From: Chitinophaga sp. H8
GTDB taxonomy: Bacteria; Bacteroidota; Bacteroidia; Chitinophagales; Chitinophagaceae
Assembly (NCBI RefSeq): GCF_040567655.1
Contig: NZ_JBEXAC010000003.1
Span: 372,001 to 436,000 of the forward strand
Direction: 5' to 3'
DNA: 64,000 nt
The notes under the pieces are model-generated. The model ran no database searches. It was not told where the DNA came from and worked only from the letters and a program-made list of their open reading frames with translations. Both the position numbers and the translations under genes were made by a program. The first letter of the stretch is position 1. Each line of letters starts with the position of its first letter. This document shows positions 9,102 to 17,692 of the stretch, in pieces.

Positions 9102-10841
9102 TTACTTCAGTAATGGTGCTAAATAAGCTGCCAGCTTTTGATAGCCTGCATCATTAGGATGAAGCCCGTCTGAAAAGAGGCGGGTATCTATCTTCCCATT
9201 GGGCAAAGTGAACACTTTACCAGGTTGAATATAGGTAACCCCAAGCGGCCTGGCCAGCATCGCAATGGCTTTGTTAATATTTGTTATCCTTGTTTCCATC
9301 CCCGTCCGTGGTAATAACCCTGAAAGCAGGATTTTGGCTTTGGGTTGTCTTTGCTGTATACCGGTTACCAATAAACGCAAACCGGCAATGATTTCTTTAT
9401 CTGTGTTATGCGCCAGGTTGTTGGTGCCAATCAGCATTACTACATGGGAGGCATCAAAGCCATCCAGCTCATCATGGTAAATCCTCCACAGCACATTTTC
9501 AATCCGGTCATTTCCAAAGCCAAAGTTTCTGACACCTAATGGTGCCAGCATTTTTTGCCAGGAATCTTCGCTGCGGGCAATAGGCGCTTTAGGTTCCCCT
9601 CCCCAATAGTGGGTAATGGAATTGCCAAGGAAAACTACCTTGGGGGCACTTTGTTTATTGGCGGTCAATAATTCATTATGCCGGCTCTCCCAGTCATAGG
9701 TACCTGCATCCCGGTTCTGCCTGCAGGGTTGTGTAGTACTGAAGGAAGTGTCTATTGTTTCGTGTAATATTTTGCGGATAGCTTTTTCATAAGCAATAGC
9801 ATATCTCTCCATACCTATATCATTGGGATGTACCCCATCTACCGTTCCTTCCCTGCCAATATTCATTTCTGCAGCTGGCAGCAGGTACAGATTAGAGATA
9901 TTCATGGCTTTCAGGGCAGTATAGGCTTCCCGTAATGCCTTATTGGCATTGCTAAAGATTTCCTCCATAGCCGTATTCAGGGAGTGGATACTCTCTCCGC
10001 TGTGGTCTGCCAGTAAAATAGGTACTGCAGGTCTTTTTTTACGTAATGTTTGTACAGTTTTGATGACCCTTTCTTTTACATCTGCGGCTGCGAGGTTGGG
10101 CAGACAGTCGAGTACATATATTTTAGCATCTATTTCTGTCAGCAGGTCGGCTACAGGAGGATCTAATTTACCGTTTCCTGAAAATCCCAGGTTGATCACT
10201 TCCCGGTCCATCATTCTTTCGAGGAAGGCAGTCCATGCCAATCCCGGGCGGGAAGCACATCCACCCTGTGCAATAGAAGTACCGTAGATAACGATGGGCT
10301 TTTCTTTCCGTGCGGGTATGGGCTTGAATGTGGCATTGTCAGGCACGCCGATTTCCATCCAGCTTACATTGTTATAGAGTGGGAGATACAAGCGGTATTC
10401 TCTTGTATCGGTACCCAGGTTAATAAAGTTATAGGTAATAGTATCCTTGAAGGAATAACCTCCGGCGGTCCATTCCCATCCGCCATGTTTGTTAATGGCG
10501 TAAAGATCCACCCCACTTACACCGGTAGAGGGCATATGTGGCATGGCAAGATCTCCTTTTACAGTATACCTTACTGTGATAGTGGGAGCATTGGCACTGA
10601 ATCTGATCGCCAGGCCAGCCGCCTGGTGGGATAAATACCATACATGTGAAGTCACCTCTTTTTCTGCACGGGCAGGCAGCCGGTCATAGGGCTGTGTTAC
10701 CTCTGCAGGCCATGCCTGTCCGGATATTACGGGAAAAGCATTCGTGGCAGGATTCCACCATTTAGTAGTTTGTGCAACAGCTGGCAGACCATATACCATG
10801 GTCAACAGCAATAGGAGAAAGATGTTTGTCTTACGTTTCAT
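9102..10841 (-). CDS. Secreted double-SGNH hydrolase (probable carbohydrate esterase)
   Basis: The start is placed at the Met before KRKTNIFLLLLLTMVYG, because that gives a proper signal peptide; 17 further upstream codons are open but not signal-like. The 579-residue protein has an N-terminal beta-sandwich with the GVDLYAI motif of the domain that precedes SGNH esterases. The first SGNH domain has block I IVIYGTSIAQGG and block V DGVHPND. The second SGNH domain has block I VVFLGNSITHYWG, block II NFGFGNDR, block III GTNN and block V SDGLHPNDAGY. Both catalytic Ser and Asp/His sets appear intact. Such enzymes remove acetyl or other acyl groups from polysaccharides. It converges on the GH88 gene with only 20 bp between them, so it may assist the uronate locus by deacylation (inference). 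Confidence 0.85.
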   Translation of the reverse strand: MKRKTNIFLLLLLTMVYGLPAVAQTTKWWNPATNAFPVISGQAWPAEVTQPYDRLPARAEKEVTSHVWYLSHQAAGLAIRFSANAPTITVRYTVKGDLAMPHMPSTGVSGVDLYAINKHGGWEWTAGGYSFKDTITYNFINLGTDTREYRLYLPLYNNVSWMEIGVPDNATFKPIPARKEKPIVIYGTSIAQGGCASRPGLAWTAFLERMMDREVINLGFSGNGKLDPPVADLLTEIDAKIYVLDCLPNLAAADVKERVIKTVQTLRKKRPAVPILLADHSGESIHSLNTAMEEIFSNANKALREAYTALKAMNISNLYLLPAAEMNIGREGTVDGVHPNDIGMERYAIAYEKAIRKILHETIDTSFSTTQPCRQNRDAGTYDWESRHNELLTANKQSAPKVVFLGNSITHYWGGEPKAPIARSEDSWQKMLAPLGVRNFGFGNDRIENVLWRIYHDELDGFDASHVVMLIGTNNLAHNTDKEIIAGLRLLVTGIQQRQPKAKILLSGLLPRTGMETRITNINKAIAMLARPLGVTYIQPGKVFTLPNGKIDTRLFSDGLHPNDAGYQKLAAYLAPLLK

Positions 10842-10959
10842 AACTTGTCCGGCTACATATTTAATACGTGGGTAATCCCATAAAAATATCATTTCCGGAA
10901 CGATTATTTACTGTTTTTATTTGAATGGGAAAATGTCCACTGCAGCTTTAATGATATTC

Positions 10960-13900
10960 TCACACCGGTTTTATAGGGCTGCCGGTCCAATCTGTATTGG
11001 ATTGCAGGTTTTCTCCTTTCATCACAAGGGATAGGGGAGCAAGCTTTACATCATTGCCTGTTTCGCTATCATAAAGGATAATGGTACGTGCACCGATGCT
11101 GCTGCGTGCACCTATTTTAATGGGTCCTACCTTCATAACACGATCTTCAAACAAATGGGTCTGGGGACCACTATCATCATTTAATGCGGTATCGTCTCCG
11201 ATAGTGACCATGTCAAATTCTGTGATATCCGTAGTATTCATCCACACTCTTTTACCGATTTTGGTACCCAGCAGGCGTAGCAGCAGTGGCAGCCAGGGTG
11301 TGCCTTTCAGGTATTCCAGTAAAAAAGGTACGGAGAGTGCTTCATAAGTAGAGGTCGTACCTTCGCTACGCCATACTTTCCACGTCCACATAGGACTTTG
11401 CATAGCCTTATATGCACCGTTCAGCACCCATTTTAAAACAAGGGTAAACAGAAATGCAGGTATGCCCAGGAAGCCCAGGTAATAAAACGGGAATTTCAGG
11501 ATGATTTCCCACAAAGGTTTATCGGTAACAAGGTCGTGAGTGTAGGCGATAAAAAAGATACTGCAACAGATGATGACTGTTTCAGGAATAAGAATGCGGA
11601 TAAACTCAACCAGTGCCCGTGCCAGCCGCCTGCGGGAAGAAGGCGTAGTGGTGAGTGAGGGTGAAAAAAATCGGCTTCCCTGTCTGCGTGGTAGTGCAAT
11701 GGCAGGAGAACCAAACCAATCGCGTGAGTTATCCGATGCCAACTGTGCCGGAGAAGGAGGAGTAGATAAAACTCCTACCAGCATATGGTCCGGCAATTGA
11801 TAGCCTTGCGGGATTAAGGCACTGTTGCCTACAAAACTGTGGTCCTGGATAACTGTTCTTTCGAGCCGTAACTGTTGGCCTCTTACATCAGATTCTCCCA
11901 GTGTTACAGCATCTGCAACAAAAGCGCCATCACCTATTTCCAGTAAGGGGTGGGTAACACTGCTGGCAGTAGATACTTCTGTATTCTTACCTACTTTAGC
12001 CCCCAGGGCACGGAACAGATATCCAACAAATACGGTAGCATAAATGGGATGCAATACAATCAGGGAAAGTGACATCAGCTGATCTGCAAACCACTTGCGT
12101 AAATAAAATACACTGTATACCGGATAGCTCCCTGGTTTTACCGGCTTTTGCAACCAGCGGGTAAGCAATATTGTCTGTAAGCTGAACATGATGATATAGC
12201 TCAGTGCCAGTGAAGGTGTAATCACCACATAGTTAAAGTTATAATCTGGCGCCGCATCATCCAGTTGGTTAAGAATAATAATAGTGGGCAGGAGCGGCAG
12301 CAATATCGTAAAAGGAAATACCAGCAGGAACAGGGAGAACAGGAAGCCATACCACTTTCTCCTGCGGGCAGATACAGCCAGAGGCTGTGGAAAATCTGCG
12401 ATCGTTTTTTTAGCGAGCAGCTGTGCAGGGCTGCCTTGCCATACTTCACAGGTACCAATTGTTTTTTCAGGTGGCAAATAGCTGAGATCCTGTAGTTCTC
12501 CCCATGCCGCTATGGTAGTATTGCCGGCAATGACAGCACTGCTTCCGATATATGCATGATCATGTAGGTGTATATGCCGGAGTTTTAATAAACCGTCTTC
12601 CACTATGGCATTATTCAACACCACCTGCGAGCTGATACTTACATCACTACCTATCGTTATTAGATCTTCTGCGCCGATGGTAATGGCGCTTAACTGTGCA
12701 TCTGCAGCTACTTTAACACCCAGCATCCGGAGAAAAACCGGATATAGCGGTGTGCCATTCAGGAACTGTGCCGGCATCAGCCGCTGCATCGTTTTTACGA
12801 ACCACCAACGGAAATAGTAGGTCCCCCATAATGGATAATCACCCGCTTTCATTTTGCCTATTACTAACCATTTAATGATAATGATCAGCGCGGTAAAAAA
12901 GGGAGGTAGCAGACAAAACATACCAAGGGCAGTAAGGATAGCATACCCCAGGTTAGAAGTAGCCTGCTGTACATAATAATAGCTCAGATAGGGCAGGAAT
13001 ATTTGTGTGGCAAAGAGACCATAAACCAGCAATAAGCTAATGCTTTGGGCAATCCAGCAAAAGGTATGACGCCACCAGGGCACTTTCCGGAAGGGAGTTT
13101 GCTTATGTGGAGCATCCTGTGGCCGGGCTTCCCAGGTGTTCACCAATTGCTGTAATGGCCGGTGTATATAAACATCTTTCAGCGAAGCATTCGGTATCCC
13201 TGCATCATGTCGCAGGCCGGATACAAAGGCAGCTGCCAGCAGAGAGTGCCCACCCAGATCATTAAAAAAATCCTGTTCCAGGTGAATGTCACGATCAGGA
13301 AATATATCTTTCAGTACAGCTATCACTCTTTCTGCCAGCGGTGCATGCTGGTCAATTACTTTTTTATTGGTAGTAACAGCAAAAGCGGGAGGTAACGGTA
13401 ATGCTTTTCTATTGATCTTACCGCTGGGCAAACGTGGCATTTCCGGTAATGCCATGATTACCCCGGGTACCATATAAGCAGGAAGCACTTTGGCAAGGGC
13501 ATTACGAAGTAAGGATGCCTCAAATGTGCCGGGGTTGTCAGGCACCACATAACCTACCAGCTGATCCTGGTTATTACTGTCCTTTTTTACTGCCACCGCT
13601 GCTGCAGCAATACCAGCTATATCATGAAGTCTGGTTTCTATTTCTCCCAGCTCGATCCGGTAACCCCGTAGTTTAATCTGATCATCCAGCCTGCCCTGAA
13701 AATCTATACTTCCATCAGCCTGGATGATAGCTGCATCGCCGGTTCTGTATACCGTGTTTCCGGGTAATGCAGCTAATGCAGCAGGTTTTTGTACAAACTT
13801 TTCCCGGCTTAGTGCCGGATTATCTATATAGCCTGCACCTACTCCCGGACCGGTGATAACGAGTTCTCCCCGTTCTCCAATGGGCAGTGGGGCCAGCTTT

Positions 13901-14892
13901 TCATCTACTACAGCCATATTGTAATTCGGCAACGGGTGGCCTATAGTGATTTGGTCGCCTGGTTTTAATCTGGCAAATGAAGCGCTTACCGTAGTTTCCG
14001 TGGGGCCGTAACTGTTATAAAATTCCCTTGGCGGAATAGCCCACCTGGATAATACCTGCTGTGTACAGGCTTCTCCACCGGCATTGATGAGCCGCAGGGA
14101 GGGGATATTATCTTCCATTACCGCCAGCAGGCTGGGTACAGCATGTAGTACAGTTATTTTTTCCTGGCGGAGTACATCACTGAGTTCATCAATTGATTTG
14201 GCAGTGGTGGCATCTGCTATCCATAAAGTGGCGCCTGTGAAATAGCTAAGCCAGGTTTCTTCACACCACATATCAAATGATACTGAAAAGCCCTGGTATA
14301 CTTTGTCTGTTGGAAGGATATTTAATACTGTTTGTTCAGCCCTTACCAGGTGGCATATTTGCCGGTGACTGATAGGAATGCCTTTAGGTTTGCCCGTACT
14401 GCCGGAAGTATATAATACATAAGCCTGGTCATCCGGTTGAGGACCTGTAAGTACAACTGTTGCAATTTCCGGCGAAATAATAGGAGGAACCTGTAGTATC
14501 AATCCTGCAACGGGCAGGGGTACTTCACTAAAGCAGGCGGCAGCTTTAACTTCTGTAAGCACGGTAGCAACACGTTCTGCCGGCATTTCCCTGTCCATTG
14601 GAACATAGGCTGCTCCTGCTTTGATAATACCCAGAATAGCAGCATGCAATGCCATTCCTCTGGGCCACCATATGCCCACGGTATCACCGCGCTTAATCCC
14701 ATTTGCCGCCAGACTGGTAGCAATGGCATTACTCCATTGGTCCAGCGCAGCATAAGTAAGGGTTTGTTCCTGAAAGATCAAAGCAGTATGCCCGGCATAC
14801 TTTAGCGCGGTAGTGTGAAATAGGTCTGCCAGTGTTTCCTGATGAAGCAGGTCAGGTCTGTTGGGGCCTGTAACAGTGCTGTTCGCATTCAT
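10960..14892 (-). CDS. Pls-type NRPS-like homopoly(amino acid) synthetase
   Basis: 1310 residues. The adenylation domain (~20-500) has A3 YTSGSTGKPKG (161-171), A5 YGPTETT (295-301), A7 YRTGD, A8 GRLDDQIKLRGYRIELGE (400-417) and A10 LPSGKINRK (488-496). The carrier domain has LGGHSL with phosphopantetheine Ser550. Then come six TM helices in three pairs (about 612-640/650-678, 847-875/887-912, 1095-1118/1128-1157), each followed by a soluble hexapeptide-type domain ending in WxGSP (WQGSP ~818, WFGSP ~1059, WTGSP ~1302). This is the organisation of the Pls/PosA group; epsilon-poly-L-lysine synthetase of Streptomyces has about the same length, 6 TM and three C domains. There is no thioesterase or normal condensation domain. 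By-eye specificity residues give D-M-E-V-I-A-S-V-S-K, lysine-like. The product is inferred, not shown. A perfect -7 box precedes the gene. Confidence 0.85.
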   Translation of the reverse strand: MNANSTVTGPNRPDLLHQETLADLFHTTALKYAGHTALIFQEQTLTYAALDQWSNAIATSLAANGIKRGDTVGIWWPRGMALHAAILGIIKAGAAYVPMDREMPAERVATVLTEVKAAACFSEVPLPVAGLILQVPPIISPEIATVVLTGPQPDDQAYVLYTSGSTGKPKGIPISHRQICHLVRAEQTVLNILPTDKVYQGFSVSFDMWCEETWLSYFTGATLWIADATTAKSIDELSDVLRQEKITVLHAVPSLLAVMEDNIPSLRLINAGGEACTQQVLSRWAIPPREFYNSYGPTETTVSASFARLKPGDQITIGHPLPNYNMAVVDEKLAPLPIGERGELVITGPGVGAGYIDNPALSREKFVQKPAALAALPGNTVYRTGDAAIIQADGSIDFQGRLDDQIKLRGYRIELGEIETRLHDIAGIAAAAVAVKKDSNNQDQLVGYVVPDNPGTFEASLLRNALAKVLPAYMVPGVIMALPEMPRLPSGKINRKALPLPPAFAVTTNKKVIDQHAPLAERVIAVLKDIFPDRDIHLEQDFFNDLGGHSLLAAAFVSGLRHDAGIPNASLKDVYIHRPLQQLVNTWEARPQDAPHKQTPFRKVPWWRHTFCWIAQSISLLLVYGLFATQIFLPYLSYYYVQQATSNLGYAILTALGMFCLLPPFFTALIIIIKWLVIGKMKAGDYPLWGTYYFRWWFVKTMQRLMPAQFLNGTPLYPVFLRMLGVKVAADAQLSAITIGAEDLITIGSDVSISSQVVLNNAIVEDGLLKLRHIHLHDHAYIGSSAVIAGNTTIAAWGELQDLSYLPPEKTIGTCEVWQGSPAQLLAKKTIADFPQPLAVSARRRKWYGFLFSLFLLVFPFTILLPLLPTIIILNQLDDAAPDYNFNYVVITPSLALSYIIMFSLQTILLTRWLQKPVKPGSYPVYSVFYLRKWFADQLMSLSLIVLHPIYATVFVGYLFRALGAKVGKNTEVSTASSVTHPLLEIGDGAFVADAVTLGESDVRGQQLRLERTVIQDHSFVGNSALIPQGYQLPDHMLVGVLSTPPSPAQLASDNSRDWFGSPAIALPRRQGSRFFSPSLTTTPSSRRRLARALVEFIRILIPETVIICCSIFFIAYTHDLVTDKPLWEIILKFPFYYLGFLGIPAFLFTLVLKWVLNGAYKAMQSPMWTWKVWRSEGTTSTYEALSVPFLLEYLKGTPWLPLLLRLLGTKIGKRVWMNTTDITEFDMVTIGDDTALNDDSGPQTHLFEDRVMKVGPIKIGARSSIGARTIILYDSETGNDVKLAPLSLVMKGENLQSNTDWTGSPIKPV

Positions 14893-14918
14893 AAGTGCGT
14901 GACGTAAAGTATTTGAAG

Positions 14919-14926
14919 CAAAGATA
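14919..14926 (-). promoter_or_regulatory. -7 promoter box of the Pls-type gene
   Basis: On the minus strand this reads TATCTTTG, a perfect match to the Bacteroidota -7 consensus TAnnTTTG, 27 nt before the start codon. No clear TTG is found at the right -33 distance. It indicates that the synthetase gene is transcribed from its own promoter and not only from the GT87-like gene upstream. Confidence 0.45.
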
Positions 14927-15036
14927 CTTTGAATGGCAACAACAGCGGCTTATAATCTCCTTAAAATTATAGGGATTACGGGGAAGGAGTGGCGAGGGGA
15001 AACTGAAGAAAGCCGGGAAACAGGCCGCTGTTGATA

Positions 15037-16254
15037 TCAGGTGTTTAAGGCAGACGTATCAGCTGCTACGTGGGTAGATACAGGTGGTAAGAACTTTTTG
15101 GTAAGTATCTGGTAAATAATGATCAGCCAGATAAGCAGGCATGGAAATGCTTTCAGGGCGTATGGTACCGCTATGTGGTGCCTTACCCACGGTGTAAATA
15201 CATCTGAGTGGGAAAAGCTGCAAACTATCAGGGCAAATATGAACAGGGCATTATTCCATTTGGTGGCTGGCTGGATCATATACCAGATACAGATAGCGGG
15301 GAAAGCAATAATATAAGTTGGAGACTCCGAGCTGGTACTGAATAGTACAGGAAATAATAAGGTAGAGCAGAGCAGCAGCAAACGGAATTTGCTGTTGTGC
15401 CGCCAGTGCAGCATCAGGTATTGGGAAAGGAACAGTAGTATGGCAGGTATAATTACCACCAGGTTGTTCAGGTGTTGCAGCTTAAATACACGCCTGATAA
15501 AGCCTAATGCGGATATATCCTGCAACAATACACCCTGCTCAAAGTGCACATTCTTTTCGTTTTTAAAGCTAAGGGCTTCCATCCATTCCTTATAGCTATG
15601 GATGATATAGGTTGGAGAAGAAAGGAGCATAGGTAATAAAAACAGGACGAGGCCCCAAAGCAGCAGACTACCTATAAAACGCCAGCGGTTATCACTGAAG
15701 AAGAAAAATGCCAGTCCCACAATACCATATATTTTAGTGAGGGTACCCAAAACAATAAAGAAAGCTGCCCAGCAATTCCTGCCTTTTAGAATGAGTGCAA
15801 AGCTGAGGATAATACAAGCGGCAATGGCCTGGTTAAACTGGAGGTAGCTGCTGGCGCCCAGCAGCTCATTACTTGAAAATAGTAAGATCAGGTTCTGTTG
15901 TATACGGGTAAGAGGTAATTGACGGATAGCAACAAACAGAAAGGCAGCATTGGCGATTACCCATAGCATCGCCCCTGCTTTGTCCGGCAGCCAGGCGAAA
16001 GGGGCAATGATAAAGCTGAATATTGGGCCATAAAGATTTACATCCTGATACTCCGCAGGATAGGAGATGTATAGTGGCTTTTGCTCACATACATGCAAAA
16101 ACACATGCTTGAATACAAGATAATTATTGATATTTCCGTCCAGGATCTCTTTAGCAGTTCCCAGTATTGACAAACCAAACCATAATAACAGGACCAACCA
16201 CTCTTTTTCGCCCAGGGAGGCGAGGGTAATACGTTTTTTCAACATGGCGCTCAT
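15037..16254 (-). CDS. GT87-like (DUF2029) multi-pass membrane glycosyltransferase
   Basis: A polytopic membrane protein with about ten hydrophobic segments. It resembles the DUF2029/GT87 family of polyprenol-phosphate-sugar-dependent glycosyltransferases: an early acidic loop region after TM1 with NLYGPIFSFIIAPFAWLP, then GTLTKIYGIVG. These enzymes add mannose or arabinose from lipid carriers on the periplasmic side; the substrate here is unknown. The frame is open to 16344, but the upstream N-terminus is not membrane-protein-like. I placed the start at the Met before SAMLKKRITLASL; Met codons ending at 16272 or 16245 are also possible. It is co-oriented with the Pls-type gene, with 144 bp between them, which could mean joint function in an envelope polymer or chance. 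Confidence 0.65.
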   Translation of the reverse strand: MSAMLKKRITLASLGEKEWLVLLLWFGLSILGTAKEILDGNINNYLVFKHVFLHVCEQKPLYISYPAEYQDVNLYGPIFSFIIAPFAWLPDKAGAMLWVIANAAFLFVAIRQLPLTRIQQNLILLFSSNELLGASSYLQFNQAIAACIILSFALILKGRNCWAAFFIVLGTLTKIYGIVGLAFFFFSDNRWRFIGSLLLWGLVLFLLPMLLSSPTYIIHSYKEWMEALSFKNEKNVHFEQGVLLQDISALGFIRRVFKLQHLNNLVVIIPAILLFLSQYLMLHWRHNSKFRLLLLCSTLLFPVLFSTSSESPTYIIAFPAICIWYMIQPATKWNNALFIFALIVCSFSHSDVFTPWVRHHIAVPYALKAFPCLLIWLIIIYQILTKKFLPPVSTHVAADTSALNT

Positions 16255-16452
16255 TTCGGTACTTGATGTCATTGTTGCCAATGATATTCGAAAATAACGC
16301 GATAATTGCATTATCCCTCTATTCCGGCTGCAGAAAATAACCACCTTTTTATACTACTAATATGGGAAAGCCGATGAAAGATGATGCATTTATCAGGATT
16401 TTTTGTAGATTCCTTTATAAATAAGGAAGCTTTTATCTACTATCTAAAATCC

Positions 16453-16863
16453 ATGGAAATGAAAACAAGAAGAAGTCTGATGCTCATAGGAGCATTATTG
16501 GTTTCGGTGATGCTGTGTTCCCTCTCGTTACCTCCTCAGGAGCAGGACCGGCCCAAAAACCTGAAAGTACTACCAAAAGACATTAGTCACGAAGAACTGG
16601 AAGCAGTGATGAAAGGATTTAAAAATGCCCTGGGGGTGAAGTGTGGCTTTTGTCATTCCCCGCAAAAGGATGATCCGAAGAAACTGGATTTTGCCAGTGA
16701 TGACAATGAGCACAAAGCTACTGCCAGAGAAATGATGAAAATGACTAAACGCATTAACAAGAAGTTTTTCAATGGCCGGCCAGCTATGTCAGTTACCTGT
16801 TATACCTGCCACAATGGGAATAAAGAACCTAAAACCCAACCGGAGGAAATGCCGGCTAAATAA
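16453..16863 (+). CDS. Secreted c-type cytochrome with two haem motifs
   Basis: The start is placed at the Met in MEMKTRRSLM, which begins a signal peptide (TRRSLMLIGALLVSVMLCSLS); an upstream open stretch to 16381 is not signal-like. The mature protein is ~110 residues and has two haem-binding motifs, CGFCH and CYTCH, with the segment LGVKCGFCHSP and, near the C-terminus, VTCYTCHNGNKEP. This pattern matches the small Bacteroidota and Acidobacteria proteins related to the photosynthetic reaction-centre cytochrome c subunit (CytoC_RC type), which occur in non-phototrophs. The role is periplasmic electron transfer; the partner is unknown. It is a single gene divergent from the GT87-like gene and followed by a long hairpin. 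Confidence 0.85.
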   Translation: MEMKTRRSLMLIGALLVSVMLCSLSLPPQEQDRPKNLKVLPKDISHEELEAVMKGFKNALGVKCGFCHSPQKDDPKKLDFASDDNEHKATAREMMKMTKRINKKFFNGRPAMSVTCYTCHNGNKEPKTQPEEMPAK

Positions 16864-16913
16864 TAGTAGTGTTGAAGAAGGTGGCGCCTGGCCATCTTGT
16901 TGAAAAGATAATG

Positions 16914-16963
16914 CCCCGGTATGGCTATGTTCCATCATGTTGAAGGAAACAGGCATACCGGGG
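16914..16963 (+). terminator. Long hairpin after the cytochrome gene
   Basis: A 10-bp perfect stem CCCCGGTATG/CATACCGGGG (16914-16923 with 16954-16963) is extended inside by GTTCC/GGAAAC (16928-16932 with 16945-16950). It lies 50 bp after the cytochrome stop codon. There is no long T-run, only TATTTGC, so it may be a terminator or an mRNA-stabilising structure. Confidence 0.5.
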
Positions 16964-17092
16964 TATTTGCTATCAGGACATTTTTACGTATATTTAATTG
17001 TTAACATCCCAATGCGCTGAAGCGGTCTTAAGACTATATCGAACGTTTATTGTATAGTATTTAATTTCTTTTAACCCCAAAAAAAGAACAAA

Positions 17093-17626
17093 ATGATTTT
17101 TATTTCTGCAGGTCATCATCTGAAAGATCCTGGTGCTGTTGCCAACGGTGTACAGGAAAATTTACTGACCATCGACTTACGTAACCTGGTTACCCAATCC
17201 CTGACCAAGCTTGGTGCCAAGTACATTATTGATAAAGACACTGAAACTTTGGCGCAATACCTGGGCAGGATAAAATCCGGTACAGGCAGTGTTATCTGTG
17301 AGCTGCATTTTAATGCCGGCAGCAGTAAGGCAGAAGGGATGGAAGTACTTATTCCTGAACGGAACACGGAAGAAGAACGCTCATTGGGAGCTGCTATCTG
17401 CGATGCAGGACATGCCACAATGGGGCTGCGTTACCGGGGTGTTTTTGATGAAACCAAAAGCCACCGCAAACGGTTGGGCCTGATGCGGAAAGAAGGGATC
17501 AATGTATTGGTAGAGGTTTGTTTTATTACGAACAAGTCTGATCTCGAAAAATATGAAGGTGGGAAAACACAGTTTGCTCAGAAACTTGCAGAGCTGCTGA
17601 AAAAGTATGACGATATGAAACAGTAA
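17093..17626 (+). CDS. N-acetylmuramoyl-L-alanine amidase (Amidase_3)
   Basis: 177 residues forming one Amidase_3 zinc amidase domain that cleaves the bond between N-acetylmuramic acid and L-alanine in peptidoglycan. Zinc ligands and catalytic residue are visible: His8 in SAGHH, Glu22 in GVQENLL, His72 in ELHFNAG and Glu141 in VLVEVCFITN. There is no signal peptide, TM segment or SPOR/LysM domain, unlike the usual secreted AmiA/B/C enzymes. It therefore resembles phage endolysins or cytosolic/lysis-released amidases; no other phage gene is nearby. It is a single gene converging on the Tricorn-type protease gene. Confidence 0.88.
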   Translation: MIFISAGHHLKDPGAVANGVQENLLTIDLRNLVTQSLTKLGAKYIIDKDTETLAQYLGRIKSGTGSVICELHFNAGSSKAEGMEVLIPERNTEEERSLGAAICDAGHATMGLRYRGVFDETKSHRKRLGLMRKEGINVLVEVCFITNKSDLEKYEGGKTQFAQKLAELLKKYDDMKQ

Positions 17627-17633
17627 TAATAAG

Positions 17634-17677
17634 CAGCGGGGCTGTTTTAAAACCATGGTTTTAAAACAGCCCCGCTG
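17634..17677. terminator. 44-bp perfect palindromic bidirectional terminator
   Basis: A perfect 44-bp inverted repeat centred on CCATGG (between 17655 and 17656) has a GC block CAGCGGGGCTG, then TTTTAAAACC, on each arm. It lies exactly between the convergent amidase (ends 17626) and protease (ends 17693) genes. On each strand the stem includes a T-run inside the arm. It most likely ends transcription from both sides. The absence of a loop is unusual. Confidence 0.8.
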
Positions 17678-17692
17678 TAACAAATCTATCCT

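Noticed and set aside
17093..17626. Phage lysis cassette around the amidase
   Set aside because: No holin, spanin or other phage gene adjoins it; the neighbours are a cytochrome and a Tricorn-type protease.
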